This document shows, piece after piece, positions 16,626 to 25,441 of a stretch of 64,000 bases of DNA. The translations under genes and the position numbers were made by a program. Each line of letters starts with the position of its first letter. Position 1 is the stretch's first letter. This stretch comes from Candidatus Acidiferrales bacterium. GTDB taxonomy: Bacteria > Acidobacteriota > Terriglobia > Acidiferrales > UBA7541. The notes beneath the pieces are model-generated. The model did no database searches, was not told the DNA's origin, and saw nothing but the letters and a program-made list of their open reading frames with translations. The DNA lies in contig JASHQB010000338.1 of the NCBI GenBank assembly GCA_030037775.1, positions 1 through 64,000 on the forward strand. The letters run 5' to 3'.

Positions 16626-17599
16626 GAGCCGGAGCTGACCTGGCGCAATCTTTCCGCGGCCTGCTCGGGCGTGAGACCGTTGAAATACACCTCTTTGATG
16701 ACGTATGACTTTTCGCTTGTCGGAACCACCGGGAGGATCTCGATGTGCCAGTGATAATCATCGGCGATGGTGCGCCAGTACTCGCTCAACTCGCCCTTCG
16801 TTTGTAGTGAATTTGGCGAAGTGTGCACCACCATGTGATACCCCTGCGAAATGGCTGGAAGCCGCCGGAGCAGGCGCGCGAGAAGCGAACCCAGGGAGCG
16901 GAAGTCCTCCGTTCCAGCGGCTTCGAATTCATGGTTGTGATGGCGCGGCATGATCCAGAGCTCAAACGGCACGCGCGAAGCGTAGGGACAGAACGCCACA
17001 TAATTCCCTTGCGAATCAACGACGCGCTTCTCTTGCTTTTCTTCCTGCCGCAGGATGTCGCAAAAAACGCAGCGTTCCCGCTCGCGAAACCAATCGCGCG
17101 CCGCCCGCAACTCGTACAGCACCCGTCGCGGAACAAATGTCGTCGCGGTAATCTGAGAATGCGAATGCGGCCATTCCTGCCCCGAGTTCGAACCATGATT
17201 CTTGAAGACGGTGACGTATTTGAATCGCGGGTCACCTTTCAGGTCATGAATGCGCCGCGCATACGCCTCCAGCACTAATGCCAAGTGTTCCGGCGTTTCC
17301 GCGGCAATGCCCAGCTCATGGTTCGGTGTCTCGACCACAATTTCGTGCGCGCCAACGCCGCTCATGCGATCATAAATTCCCTCCGCAGACCGTCCCGGTT
17401 CTCCTTCGATACGGTACAACGGGCGAAAGTGCGGAAAAACGCGAACCTGCCATGGGTCTTGCGCGGGAAATTGTAGAATCGTCCGCGTGTCGCCCTCGTT
17501 GCCGGGACACAAAGGGCAGGGCTGCAAAGGCAGTTCACCCAGATCGGAATGTCCGATTACCACCCAACTTCGTGTAATCGGGTCTTTTCGCAGCTCCAT
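16622..17599 (-). CDS. galT: galactose-1-phosphate uridylyltransferase
   Basis: This 325-residue HIT-fold transferase exchanges UMP between UDP-glucose and galactose-1-phosphate (Leloir pathway). The zinc motif CPLC (28-31) and the active-site HSHSQI (H145, H147; usually HPHGQ) are present, and the start MELRKDPITRSWVVIGHSDLGELPLQPCPLC is typical. The second-domain motif CxxC-like CVFCDIL and FCPYASRVPFELWIMPRHH also fit. The middle residue of HxH is Ser instead of Pro, so the nucleotide donor may differ. I start at ATG 17599; the track adds unsupported upstream codons. It overlaps the YdcF-like gene by four bases and is divergent from tadA. Confidence 0.93.
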   Translation of the reverse strand: MELRKDPITRSWVVIGHSDLGELPLQPCPLCPGNEGDTRTILQFPAQDPWQVRVFPHFRPLYRIEGEPGRSAEGIYDRMSGVGAHEIVVETPNHELGIAAETPEHLALVLEAYARRIHDLKGDPRFKYVTVFKNHGSNSGQEWPHSHSQITATTFVPRRVLYELRAARDWFRERERCVFCDILRQEEKQEKRVVDSQGNYVAFCPYASRVPFELWIMPRHHNHEFEAAGTEDFRSLGSLLARLLRRLPAISQGYHMVVHTSPNSLQTKGELSEYWRTIADDYHWHIEILPVVPTSEKSYVIKEVYFNGLTPEQAAERLRQVSSGS

Positions 17600-17727
17600 G
17601 AGTCCAGAACCCCAAAATAACGAACATCCGAATTTATACCCCAGCGGGAAGACGGGAGCAAGGCAGCGATTGCCGCCCCTGCAGCGCAGCAATCCGCTCC
17701 TGAGTGCTCGTGCTATTCTGGTGCGCC

Positions 17728-18207
17728 ATGAACGACATTCCCGACGCGAAAGCTCTAGTGGCACTGGACGAAAGGCACATGCGATTGGCCCTGGAAGAAG
17801 CCCGACTGGCCGCGCTCGCCGGGGAGGTGCCCGTAGGCTGCATCATCGCCCGCGAGGAACAAGTGATTTCGCGAGCTGCGAATCGCACGATTGCTGATTG
17901 CGACCCCACCGCTCACGCGGAAATGGTTGCGCTACGCGCGGTCGCCGCCGCGATCGGAAATCACCGCCTGACAGGGCTTACACTCTACGTCACCATCGAA
18001 CCCTGCGCGATGTGCGCGGGCGCAATGCTCCAAGCGCGCATCGACCGGCTCGTCTACGGTGCGGACGATCCCAAAGGCGGTGCCGTGCGCTCTTGCTTCA
18101 CCCTATTCGATCATCCGCAAGTCAATCATCGCATCGCAGTCACGTCCGACGTGCTCGCCGAAGACGCCGCCACTCTTCTTCGAAATTTCTTTGCCGCCCG
18201 CCGGTAG
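17728..18207 (+). CDS. tadA: tRNA-specific adenosine deaminase TadA
   Basis: This 159-residue zinc deaminase converts adenosine-34 of tRNA-Arg(ACG) to inosine. The zinc motifs are H63-A-E65 (TAHAEMVALRA) and P-C93-xx-C96 (EPCAMCAGAML); MRLALEEARLAALAGEVPVG and DDPKGGAVRS are family regions. I start at ATG 17728 (MNDIPDAKALV); the track start at 17704 adds eight residues. It is divergent from galT with about 130 bases between, which must hold both promoters. Confidence 0.96.
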   Translation: MNDIPDAKALVALDERHMRLALEEARLAALAGEVPVGCIIAREEQVISRAANRTIADCDPTAHAEMVALRAVAAAIGNHRLTGLTLYVTIEPCAMCAGAMLQARIDRLVYGADDPKGGAVRSCFTLFDHPQVNHRIAVTSDVLAEDAATLLRNFFAARR

Positions 18208-18335
18208 CACAGGCCATACGTTGCATCCGATTCGCAAGGTTGAAAGCAAGCAGCAAAGCGACTATACTGCGCGCTCTGCGCGACGAAACAATCGTTTCAA
18301 AAGTAAGTGGCGAGCGACGAATGGGAGGAGTTTTC

Positions 18336-20498
18336 ATGAAGATTCGCGAGAAGGCGATGTGCTGCGGATTTGCGCTCTTGATACTCGGCTTGGCTGTGAC
18401 GCTGGCGCCCTTCACAGCGTTGGCGCAGGATTCATCCGATCAGGCGATGGCAGCCCCAAGCCAGCAAGCGCCTGCGCCGCGCAGCAAAGATGGCAAGAGA
18501 CTTTTTGGCACGCGGGAAGCCCTGGAGGTTGCCCGCGTCAGCTCTCCGCGAATCTCTCCGGACGGCTCGACGGTCGCTTATCTCGTCTCCTCGCTGAAAA
18601 TGGAAAAGGATGACCCTGGAAAATCCGTGACGAATCTGTGGATCGTTCCCGCTGCCGGCCCGGCCAGCGCTGCCCGGCAATATACCCGCGGCGATAAGAG
18701 CATCTCCGATATCGCATGGTCTCCTGACGGAAAAATCATTGCCTTCGCGATGGCCGGTGAAGATGAAAAGAACGGCCCGCAGGTCTGGTTCATGTACGCA
18801 GACGGCGGCGAGCCGTGGCAGGTCACCAAACACAAATCCGGCGTGCGCGGCTTCGAGTTTTCTCCCGACGGCAAAATGCTTCTTTTGGTCGCCACCGCGG
18901 CTCCGGACCCGGATGCGGAAAAGCGCGACAAGCTTCATGACGACGCCGTCGTTGTCGACCATGATTTCAAGCTGGCGCAGCTGTGGACCTGGAACATTGC
19001 CACTAGCGACGAGAAAGAAATCACCAAGGGCGACTTCACCGTCAGCGACCCGCGTTGGTCTCCGGATGGCTCACACATCACTTTCACCACCAATCCCACG
19101 CCGCTGCTCGACGATATTAGTTTGCAGACGGCTTGGATACTCGATGTCTCCACCGGTGAAGAGCGCAAGGTTGTGGATACGACCGGCTATACGCACACCG
19201 CGCGATGGTCGCCCGACGGCAAATGGATCGCCTATCTCAGTGATCGCGGAATGATCGAGCAGGTGAATCTGTCCGTGGTCAGTGCCGACGGCGGCGAGCC
19301 GCGGAAACTGACCGCCTCGTTCGAATTGAACGCCGGCACGCCCGTTTGGGCGCCTGATGGCAAGACGATTTATTTCAGCACAGATACGCGCGAGTCCATT
19401 GATGTCTTTGCAGCCGATGTTGCCGCCGGCACGGTCCGTCAAGTGACCGACAAGCCCGCGATGATCAGCCTCGACGAAATCAGCGCAAACGGCCAAACCG
19501 CCGTCGGCACATGGACCGATCCATCCCATCCCGCCGAAGTCTTCCATTCCGATCTCAGCTTTGATTCCATCTCGCCCATCACCAACCAGAATGCCTGGCT
19601 CGCCGAGTATGCCCTGGGCGACACCGAAGTGGTTCGCTGGAAGAGCAGCAAAGACGGAATCGAAATTGACGGTATCCTCACCAAGCCAGTCGATTTCGAT
19701 CCTTCGCGCAAATATCCTTTCCTGCTCAATCCCCACGGCGGCCCCACCGGCGCATCGCCGCTCGCTTTCAATGCACAAGAGCAGATCATGGCTGCCAATG
19801 GCTACCTGATTCTCGAGCCAAACTTCCGCGGCTCCTCAGGGCGCGGCGAAAAATTCGCCATGGCAAACCAGAATGACTGGGGCGGCGGAGATTACAAAGA
19901 TGACATGAGCGGCGTTCAGGCCATCGTGGACAAGGGTTGGGCGGATCCCAGTCGCATGGGGGCGTTCGGCTGGTCCTACGGCGGCTTCATGACTTTCTGG
20001 ATCGATACGCAAACCGACCGCTTCAAGGCCATTTCACCGGGCGCTGGCTTGCCGGATCTTTATTCCATGTATTCCCAAACCGACATTCATCGCTACCTCA
20101 CCAACTTCTTCGACATGAAAGCGCCCTGGGATAATTTTCAGGAATACTGGGATCATTCGCCGATGAAATACATCGAGAACGTCAAGACGCCAACGATGAT
20201 TCTCCACGGCATCGCCGACACGCGCGTGCCGATTCCTCAAGCGGAGGAATTCTATGAGGCGTTGAAAGAGCGGCATGTGCCCGTGGAATTCGTCAAATAT
20301 CCTCGCGAAAACCACGGCTTCATCGAGCCGCGCCACATTCAAGACCGCTGGCAGCGCTACTTGGTTTTCTTCGGTAAGTACTTGGACAATCCTCCGCTCA
20401 CCGAGCCAAAGGACGTGCTCGACCGTATGGCAAAAGATTTGCCGCAAGGAAACGCCTCTTCGGAAACGCAGAGTGGCGCCGTAGGATATCAACCCTAA
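18336..20498 (+). CDS. S9 family prolyl-oligopeptidase-type peptidase (DPP IV/acylaminoacyl type)
   Basis: This 720-residue exported serine peptidase has a signal peptide (CGFALLILGLAVTLAPFTALAQ), a beta-propeller with repeated SPDG motifs (ISPDGSTVAYLVS, WSPDGKIIAFA, FSPDGKMLLLV, WSPDGSHITFT, WSPDGKWIAYLS) and a C-terminal alpha/beta-hydrolase. The catalytic triad is visible: Ser in GWSYGGFMT, Asp in HGIADTRVP and His in NHGF. I start at ATG 18336 with GGGAGGAG upstream; the track ORF runs into unrelated sequence overlapping tadA. It probably degrades short peptides in the periplasm. It ends about 85 bases before tRNA-Ser. Confidence 0.95.
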   Translation: MKIREKAMCCGFALLILGLAVTLAPFTALAQDSSDQAMAAPSQQAPAPRSKDGKRLFGTREALEVARVSSPRISPDGSTVAYLVSSLKMEKDDPGKSVTNLWIVPAAGPASAARQYTRGDKSISDIAWSPDGKIIAFAMAGEDEKNGPQVWFMYADGGEPWQVTKHKSGVRGFEFSPDGKMLLLVATAAPDPDAEKRDKLHDDAVVVDHDFKLAQLWTWNIATSDEKEITKGDFTVSDPRWSPDGSHITFTTNPTPLLDDISLQTAWILDVSTGEERKVVDTTGYTHTARWSPDGKWIAYLSDRGMIEQVNLSVVSADGGEPRKLTASFELNAGTPVWAPDGKTIYFSTDTRESIDVFAADVAAGTVRQVTDKPAMISLDEISANGQTAVGTWTDPSHPAEVFHSDLSFDSISPITNQNAWLAEYALGDTEVVRWKSSKDGIEIDGILTKPVDFDPSRKYPFLLNPHGGPTGASPLAFNAQEQIMAANGYLILEPNFRGSSGRGEKFAMANQNDWGGGDYKDDMSGVQAIVDKGWADPSRMGAFGWSYGGFMTFWIDTQTDRFKAISPGAGLPDLYSMYSQTDIHRYLTNFFDMKAPWDNFQEYWDHSPMKYIENVKTPTMILHGIADTRVPIPQAEEFYEALKERHVPVEFVKYPRENHGFIEPRHIQDRWQRYLVFFGKYLDNPPLTEPKDVLDRMAKDLPQGNASSETQSGAVGYQP

Positions 20499-20584
20499 GG
20501 AAGCGTCCTAACTGCAGGCGGCCGAGCGGTCAGCGTTGTCCCTTCGCCGCCGCTCTGGTAATCTTTTTCCTACGCAACTCACGC

Positions 20585-20677
20585 GGAGAGGTGTCTGAGC
20601 GGTTGAAAGAGCCCGCCTCGAAAGCGGGTAGCCTGGCAAAACCGGGCTCGTGGGTTCAAATCCCACCCTCTCCGCCA
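20585..20677 (+). tRNA. tRNA-Ser (anticodon CGA)
   Basis: The acceptor stem GGAGAGG pairs with CCTCTCC, followed by discriminator G and an encoded CCA. The anticodon stem-loop CCCGC-CTCGAAA-GCGGG has anticodon CGA, which reads UCG serine codons. The long variable arm and the T-arm GTGGG-TTCAAAT-CCCAC are typical of class II tRNA-Ser. Its 3' end is copied twice downstream. Confidence 0.97.
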
Positions 20678-20910
20678 TTGAGACGGAATTCGGAGCCTAC
20701 CCAGTCAGTCTCTTTGCCAGGCACCACAGCCTGGAACTTTCTTAACTGGCACGCAGCGCGTGCGGCGGGCTCTCAAATCCCACCCTCTCCGCCATTGAGC
20801 CAGAGTTTGGAGCTCTTGCCCGGCAAGCCGTTTGCCCGGCACCGTAGCCGGGAACTCTCTTAACTGGCACGCAGCGCGTGCGGCGGGCTCTCAAATCCCA
20901 CCCCCTCCGC
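20656..20910 (+). repeat. tandem repeat of the tRNA-Ser 3' end, unit 117-118 bases
   Basis: The T-arm/acceptor sequence TCAAATCCCACCCTCTCC (inside the tRNA at 20656) recurs at 20773 and, as TCAAATCCCACCCCCTCC, at 20891. The 117 and 118 base spacers share the block TTAACTGGCACGCAGCGCGTGCGGCGGGCTC exactly. Each spacer also holds a hairpin: CCAGGC/GCCTGG in the first and CCCGGC/GCCGGG in the second, where one pair changed on both sides. The copies lack the 5' tRNA half, so they are not tRNA genes. The third copy is partial and runs up to the APC permease stop. Confidence 0.9.
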
Positions 20911-20924
20911 TCCGCGAAGATCCA

Positions 20925-22790
20925 TCAAGACTTCAGGTACCAGGGCGCGCTGATCACTACGATCCTCTGCGTACGCTTGAGCAGCAGTGCCGCTTTCAAC
21001 CACGTCGCGCGCTGGTTGTGTAGGAAATATTCATACCAGTGCTTTTGCACCAGTTCCGGAATGATTACCGCGATTTGCCGCTTAGGGTTTCGTTTCTCAA
21101 GGTCGAACACATAATCCACAATCGGATTGATCACAAAGCGAAACGGCGACTCCAGCACGGTCATGTGCGGCACGGGCAAGCCTGCTTTTTTCATCGGCCT
21201 TTCCACGTATTCGACCCACTTCTTGTACACGTTTTCTTCGTCTTCACCGCAATCCACGTGCAGCACGTGCAGCTCGGAAGACAGATTGATGGCGAACTGC
21301 AATCCTTCGCGGCTGATTTTATTCCACGAGCTCGCTGGCAGCACTACGATGGGCGCCCCCACCTCAGTCAAATCGATGGGATGCGGATCGGCAATTTCTT
21401 TTTGAACTCTCGTGTAGTGCCGTCGAATCGAATACATCAAAGCGATCATCAACGGAATCAGCACCGTTACGATCCAAGCGCCTTCGACAAACTTCGTGAC
21501 CGTAACCACGACTACGGTGCCCCCGGTCATCGCCGCTCCAAAACCATTGATGAACATCGCCGCCCGCGACCTCTTCTTGCCGGCGCGCCTCCAATGCATC
21601 ACCATGCCGGCTTGAGAGAGCGTAAATGCGAGAAACGCTCCGACGGCGAACAACGGGATCAGACGGTCCGTTATGCCTCCGAACGCAATCAGCAAAATGC
21701 CGCAAAGCAGCGCGAGAACCGTGATGCCTAAGGTGTAGACCAGCCGCCTTCCTTGTATCGCCATGGGATACGGAAGATAACCATCCTGCGCCAGCAGCCT
21801 GCAGAGCCTCGGAAAATCCGCGAAGGCCGTGTTCGCGGAAAATGCCAACACCAGCAGAATCGATGCGATAGTGACGTAGTAGAAGACATTCCTGCCCACG
21901 ACCGCGGCGGTGAGTTGCGAAAGCACGCTCTGGTAGCCTGAACCCGGATCCGTCGCGCCGACATGATATGCCCGGCAGAGCACGGCGATTCCGGCCAGTA
22001 AAATCACCAACAACCCGATGATGATGCTCAGCGTGCGCTGTGCTGTTTGCACCACGGGTTCACGAAACGCGCGGACGCCATTGCTGACCGCCTCCACGCC
22101 GGTCATCGCCGTGCATCCGCTCGAAAATGCTTTCAAGATGAGCCATACGCTAACCGCGGCCGTCGCCCCTCCCAAAGAAGGCGGAGCCGTCACCGCCGTT
22201 GGATGGCCCCCTGCAGCGATGGCCTTGAAAATTCCTATCGCTAGTGTGATCAGAAGCGTTCCGGTAAAAAGGTACGTCGGAATCATGAAGATCGTTCCTG
22301 TTTCACGTACCCCGCGCAAGTTAATCACCGTGATCAGAACCAGAATGGCGACGCACAACACGACGGTATGTGGCTGAAGAGAAGGAACCGCGGAAATCAG
22401 CGCGCCCACTCCTGCCGAGATTCCGACCGCCGCGGTCAGCACGTAATCGATCATCAGTGCCGCAGCGGCCAACAGTCCAGCGGCGGGCCCCAGATTTGTC
22501 CCTGCGACCGTGTAGGATCCGCCGCCGCCAGGATAGGCATCGATCGTCTGACGATAGGAAAAGAAAACGATCAATAGAAGAATGATGATGCTAATCGTGA
22601 TGGGAACAATGTAGGCGACGCTCAACGCCCCCAACGAAATCAACAGTGCCAGCGCTGCTTCAGGTCCGTATGCCGCAGAGCTCAGTGCATCCAATCCGAA
22701 GACGGGAATGCCGCCCAGCGCCCCCAGTTTCTCGCCGCGTTCTTCTGAGGAACGCAGTGGCCGCCCGAACAAGAAATCTATGATCGACAT
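20925..22790 (-). CDS. APC superfamily permease (amino acid or cation transporter)
   Basis: This 621-residue protein has about twelve membrane segments in the first ~450 residues (DALSSAAYGPEAALALLISLGAL, AYPGGGGSYTVAGTNLGPAAGLLAAAALMIDYVLTAAVGISAG, and others) and a ~170-residue cytoplasmic C-terminal domain (PIVVLPASSWNKISREGLQFAINLSSELHVLHVD) that looks USP-like. This architecture occurs in APC permeases often annotated as amino-acid or potassium transporters; the substrate cannot be read. The ATG at 22790 has GGAG upstream and is preferred over the track's TTG at 22805. It is divergent from the pilin operon. Confidence 0.88.
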   Translation of the reverse strand: MSIIDFLFGRPLRSSEERGEKLGALGGIPVFGLDALSSAAYGPEAALALLISLGALSVAYIVPITISIIILLLIVFFSYRQTIDAYPGGGGSYTVAGTNLGPAAGLLAAAALMIDYVLTAAVGISAGVGALISAVPSLQPHTVVLCVAILVLITVINLRGVRETGTIFMIPTYLFTGTLLITLAIGIFKAIAAGGHPTAVTAPPSLGGATAAVSVWLILKAFSSGCTAMTGVEAVSNGVRAFREPVVQTAQRTLSIIIGLLVILLAGIAVLCRAYHVGATDPGSGYQSVLSQLTAAVVGRNVFYYVTIASILLVLAFSANTAFADFPRLCRLLAQDGYLPYPMAIQGRRLVYTLGITVLALLCGILLIAFGGITDRLIPLFAVGAFLAFTLSQAGMVMHWRRAGKKRSRAAMFINGFGAAMTGGTVVVVTVTKFVEGAWIVTVLIPLMIALMYSIRRHYTRVQKEIADPHPIDLTEVGAPIVVLPASSWNKISREGLQFAINLSSELHVLHVDCGEDEENVYKKWVEYVERPMKKAGLPVPHMTVLESPFRFVINPIVDYVFDLEKRNPKRQIAVIIPELVQKHWYEYFLHNQRATWLKAALLLKRTQRIVVISAPWYLKS

Positions 22791-23135
22791 CAGTTTTCTC
22801 CGCAATATCGAAGGCCATGCATTATGAGCTAAGGTCCAATCTCATGCATGGACAAAACCGCGAATTGCGCGGCCATAGTCCTCGAACCACGGCCGCGCGC
22901 CTCCGTGGCGCTTATCCAGGCGCGCGCCCGCCAATTATGGTCTGGGTGGGAGTTTTGGTCACTATTTAACCCCGGCCCGCTTCTCACTCGTCATCCACAA
23001 CGCATCGACACTAGACTAACTGTCGCTACATCAATAGGATACGGGCTTTGGTGCGATGGCCGTCCTCATGCTCTTACACTTGTGGTTGCTAGCTTCACCT
23101 GCCAATTGCCGGTGGTTAAGGGAGTGGCGTTGAAA
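22791..23135. other. regulatory gap between permease and pilin operon
   Basis: This 345-base gap separates the divergent permease and the pilin operon. The track ORF extends the first pilin gene into it (from 22848), but that extension has no signal or family match. It contains the inverted repeats at 22815-22872 listed separately. I see no clear sigma-70 or sigma-54 promoter. Confidence 0.5.
22815..22872. promoter_or_regulatory. two inverted repeats, possible operator
   Basis: CCATGCAT (22815) and ATGCATGG (22844) form a perfect 8-bp inverted repeat, extended by GAG/CTC after a three-base offset. It is followed by a second hairpin CCGCG-AATTG-CGCGG (22858-22872). They lie 25 bases upstream of the permease start and 260 bases before the pilin start. 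An operator is an inference from position and symmetry only. Confidence 0.35.
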
Positions 23136-23723
23136 ATGAGAACGAAAAATCCGTCCAGCGGCTACACCATGCTTGAGCTCCTGGTCTCGGTTTTGGTCAT
23201 GGGGGTCATGGTCGCCGCGACGCTCGCGGAAATGCAACCAACCCTTCAGCAATTTCACGCCAACTCCGCCGCTTACTTAGTAGAAGGCCAGATGCGTCTA
23301 GCGCGGCAGACCGCTATCGCCCAACGCCGCGACGTCGTTTTGGCCTTCGTCGGCAACAACGAAATTACTCTGACCATCCAGAACATTCCGGCCGGCACTA
23401 CGGTCCTAAGCAACGTATTTCTCCCGCCGACCGTGACATTCCTACAGTTCGCTGGCAATGGCGACACACCGGATGCCTTTGGCGACTCGGGGGCGACCTG
23501 CTTCAATTATGTACCGCCGCCAACAGGAAGTTGCTCGAATCCTCCGATCATTCAGTTTCAAAGCGACGGGACCCTCATAGATGGCAACGGGAATCAGCTC
23601 GACGGCTCCATCTTCATCGGTGTGACCAACATGTCCACGACCGCGCGGGCGGTCACGATACTCGGTGCTACCGGACAGGTCCGCATGTATCACGGAACCG
23701 GAGCGGGATGGGTACAACAATGA
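23136..23723 (+). CDS. FimT/GspH-like minor pseudopilin
   Basis: This 195-residue prepilin has the type III cleavage motif SSG|YTMLELLVSVLVMGVMVAATLAEM, in which the expected Phe is Tyr, followed by the GspH/FimT domain (YLVEGQMRLARQTAIAQRRDVVLAFVGNNEITLTI). Minor pilins of this type prime assembly of type IV pili. I start at ATG 23136; the track ORF starts far upstream. AAGGGAG lies 11 bases before it. It is the first of four pilin-related genes and overlaps the next by four bases. Confidence 0.9.
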   Translation: MRTKNPSSGYTMLELLVSVLVMGVMVAATLAEMQPTLQQFHANSAAYLVEGQMRLARQTAIAQRRDVVLAFVGNNEITLTIQNIPAGTTVLSNVFLPPTVTFLQFAGNGDTPDAFGDSGATCFNYVPPPTGSCSNPPIIQFQSDGTLIDGNGNQLDGSIFIGVTNMSTTARAVTILGATGQVRMYHGTGAGWVQQ

Positions 23724-24292
23724 GCTTTCATCGGCGCATAGCGAGCCCTAAAGCAATTCGCTCTTCCGCTGGATTCACCATGATTGAAGCAGCGATCTCC
23801 CTGCTCGTGCTCTCCATTGGCATCATGGGCCTCGCCGCCATGATGACCAACGGAGTTGCCTTCATGAGCATGTCGGAGGCCGACTATATCGCGCAACAAA
23901 AGGCCGAAGAAGCAGTGGAGAGCGTTTTCTATGCGCGCGACTCCCAGCTCTACACTTGGGCCCAAATTCAAAATGTTTCCAACGGTGGCATCTTCCTAAA
24001 CAACCCGGAGGTGTTGTGCGACCCCGGACCCGACGGAATCATCGGCACCGCCGATGACAATACTGCCGACCTGGACGCCATTTATACCCCCGGTCCCAGC
24101 GGCACTTTGGATGGTTCTGACGCCATCAAACAATATCTCAGCACCTATACCCGGACGATCGCGATCACCAACGTCGTAGAGCCGGGCGTAGCCACGACCG
24201 TTCTTCGCCAAATAACCGTAACCATTAATTACACTGTGGGCAGATTCCAGAGACAGTACGTGCTGACCAGCTACATTTGTCAGTGGTCATAA
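23720..24292 (+). CDS. PilV-like minor pilin
   Basis: This 190-residue prepilin has the cleavage motif SAG|FTMIEAAISLLVLSIGIMGLAAMM, typical of the PilV family (type IV pilus modification protein). An acidic stretch DPGPDGIIGTADDNTADLDAIYTPG in the middle looks like a surface loop that could bind calcium. The ATG overlaps the stop of the previous gene (ATGA), indicating coupled translation. An upstream in-frame ATG at 23708 is possible. Confidence 0.88.
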   Translation: MSFHRRIASPKAIRSSAGFTMIEAAISLLVLSIGIMGLAAMMTNGVAFMSMSEADYIAQQKAEEAVESVFYARDSQLYTWAQIQNVSNGGIFLNNPEVLCDPGPDGIIGTADDNTADLDAIYTPGPSGTLDGSDAIKQYLSTYTRTIAITNVVEPGVATTVLRQITVTINYTVGRFQRQYVLTSYICQWS

Positions 24293-24312
24293 GGTTGGCC
24301 GAGGCGCATAAC

Positions 24313-25416
24313 ATGAGACGAAACTCAGGTTTCAGCCTAATCGAACTGATGGTGGCAGTCGCCATCACCGTGACTATTGTCGGCGTTTCCCTGGATGCCC
24401 TCAATCAGGGCCAACGCGCCGCGCAGGCCATCTCGTTGATGAGCGACATGAACGAAAACCTTCGCGCGGGTATGGATCAACTCCAGCACGATTTGGTTCT
24501 GGCCGGTTCAGGCATTCCTGTCGGCGGCATTTCGATTCCCAACGGAAGCGGCGTAGCGGTCAATGAACCGTCGCCCACGGGCGACGCCTATACCTTCGCG
24601 GTCGGCGCGACTTCCATTTCCGCCATCACCCCTGGCCACGGTTTGGGACCGCTGATCTCCGGCGCCGTCAATTCCGATATGGTGACCATCATTTATGCGG
24701 ACAACGACACTTTCCCGCCTGACACGGCCACGTATCCAGAGGGTCAGGCCCTAAACGCCAACTTCATCAACGACCCTGCCGCAGTGGCCCCGGACACACC
24801 TTGCGCTGGCACCATCAACGCCGCCGGAACTTCGGTGACTTTTGACGCCAATTGCGTCGTCTTCAACACCGGCAACGGCGCCGTTGCTGTCGGCGACCTG
24901 ATCATGTTCAGCAACGCGCAAGGCAACACCTTGCAGTATGTGACTGGGGTGGCCGGCCAAGTCATGAGCTTCGCCAAAGGCGATCCCTACGACCTCAACG
25001 GTCGCACCGATCCCGCTGGCACCATAACCCAGCTTCAGTCCCCCGCCGGCAGCGGTACCTATCCGCCCACGACGGCGACGCGCATCTGGATGGTCACCTA
25101 TTATCTCGACAATACCAATCCCGCTGGCCCTCGCCTGATGCGCCAAGTCAATTTTTTCACTGCTGAGCCGGTCTCCGAGTCCATCGAGGCGTTTTGGATC
25201 ACCTACAACTTTGTCAACGGCGCTGCCTGCGGTGCAACATGCTCCAATCAGCCCATTCCGCCCGCAGGCATGAACGCAAATCAGATGATGAGCACAAATA
25301 TATTCTTGGGAGCGCGCTCCGATGCGCCGTTCTCTTGGACGAAACAGACCTTCCGCGACAACCTGATCTCTCAAATCAGCCTTCGCGGTTTGGCCTTCAC
25401 CAATCAATTCCAGTGA
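24313..25416 (+). CDS. PilW-like minor pilin
   Basis: This 367-residue prepilin has the motif NSG|FSLIELMVAVAITVTIVGVSLDAL followed by a long extracellular domain as in PilW. Early conserved region: LRAGMDQLQHDLVLAGSGIP. Two Cys pairs (CAGTINAAGTSVTFDANC and CGATCSNQ) may form disulfides. The start at 24313 has GAGG upstream; the track start (TTG 24277) overlaps pilV. It is the third gene of the operon, 25 bases before the PilX-like gene. Confidence 0.87.
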   Translation: MRRNSGFSLIELMVAVAITVTIVGVSLDALNQGQRAAQAISLMSDMNENLRAGMDQLQHDLVLAGSGIPVGGISIPNGSGVAVNEPSPTGDAYTFAVGATSISAITPGHGLGPLISGAVNSDMVTIIYADNDTFPPDTATYPEGQALNANFINDPAAVAPDTPCAGTINAAGTSVTFDANCVVFNTGNGAVAVGDLIMFSNAQGNTLQYVTGVAGQVMSFAKGDPYDLNGRTDPAGTITQLQSPAGSGTYPPTTATRIWMVTYYLDNTNPAGPRLMRQVNFFTAEPVSESIEAFWITYNFVNGAACGATCSNQPIPPAGMNANQMMSTNIFLGARSDAPFSWTKQTFRDNLISQISLRGLAFTNQFQ

Positions 25417-25441
25417 GTTTGCAGTCTCGAGGATAAATGCC

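Noticed and set aside
20591-20863. ORFs running through the tRNA-Ser and its repeats (SQIPPSPPL repeats)
   Set aside because: They are translations of the tRNA and repeat array; the repetition is at the DNA level.
20656-20910. Integrated element bounded by tRNA-Ser att sites
   Set aside because: No integrase or phage genes lie near; the copies are only 117-118 bases apart, too close to flank an element.
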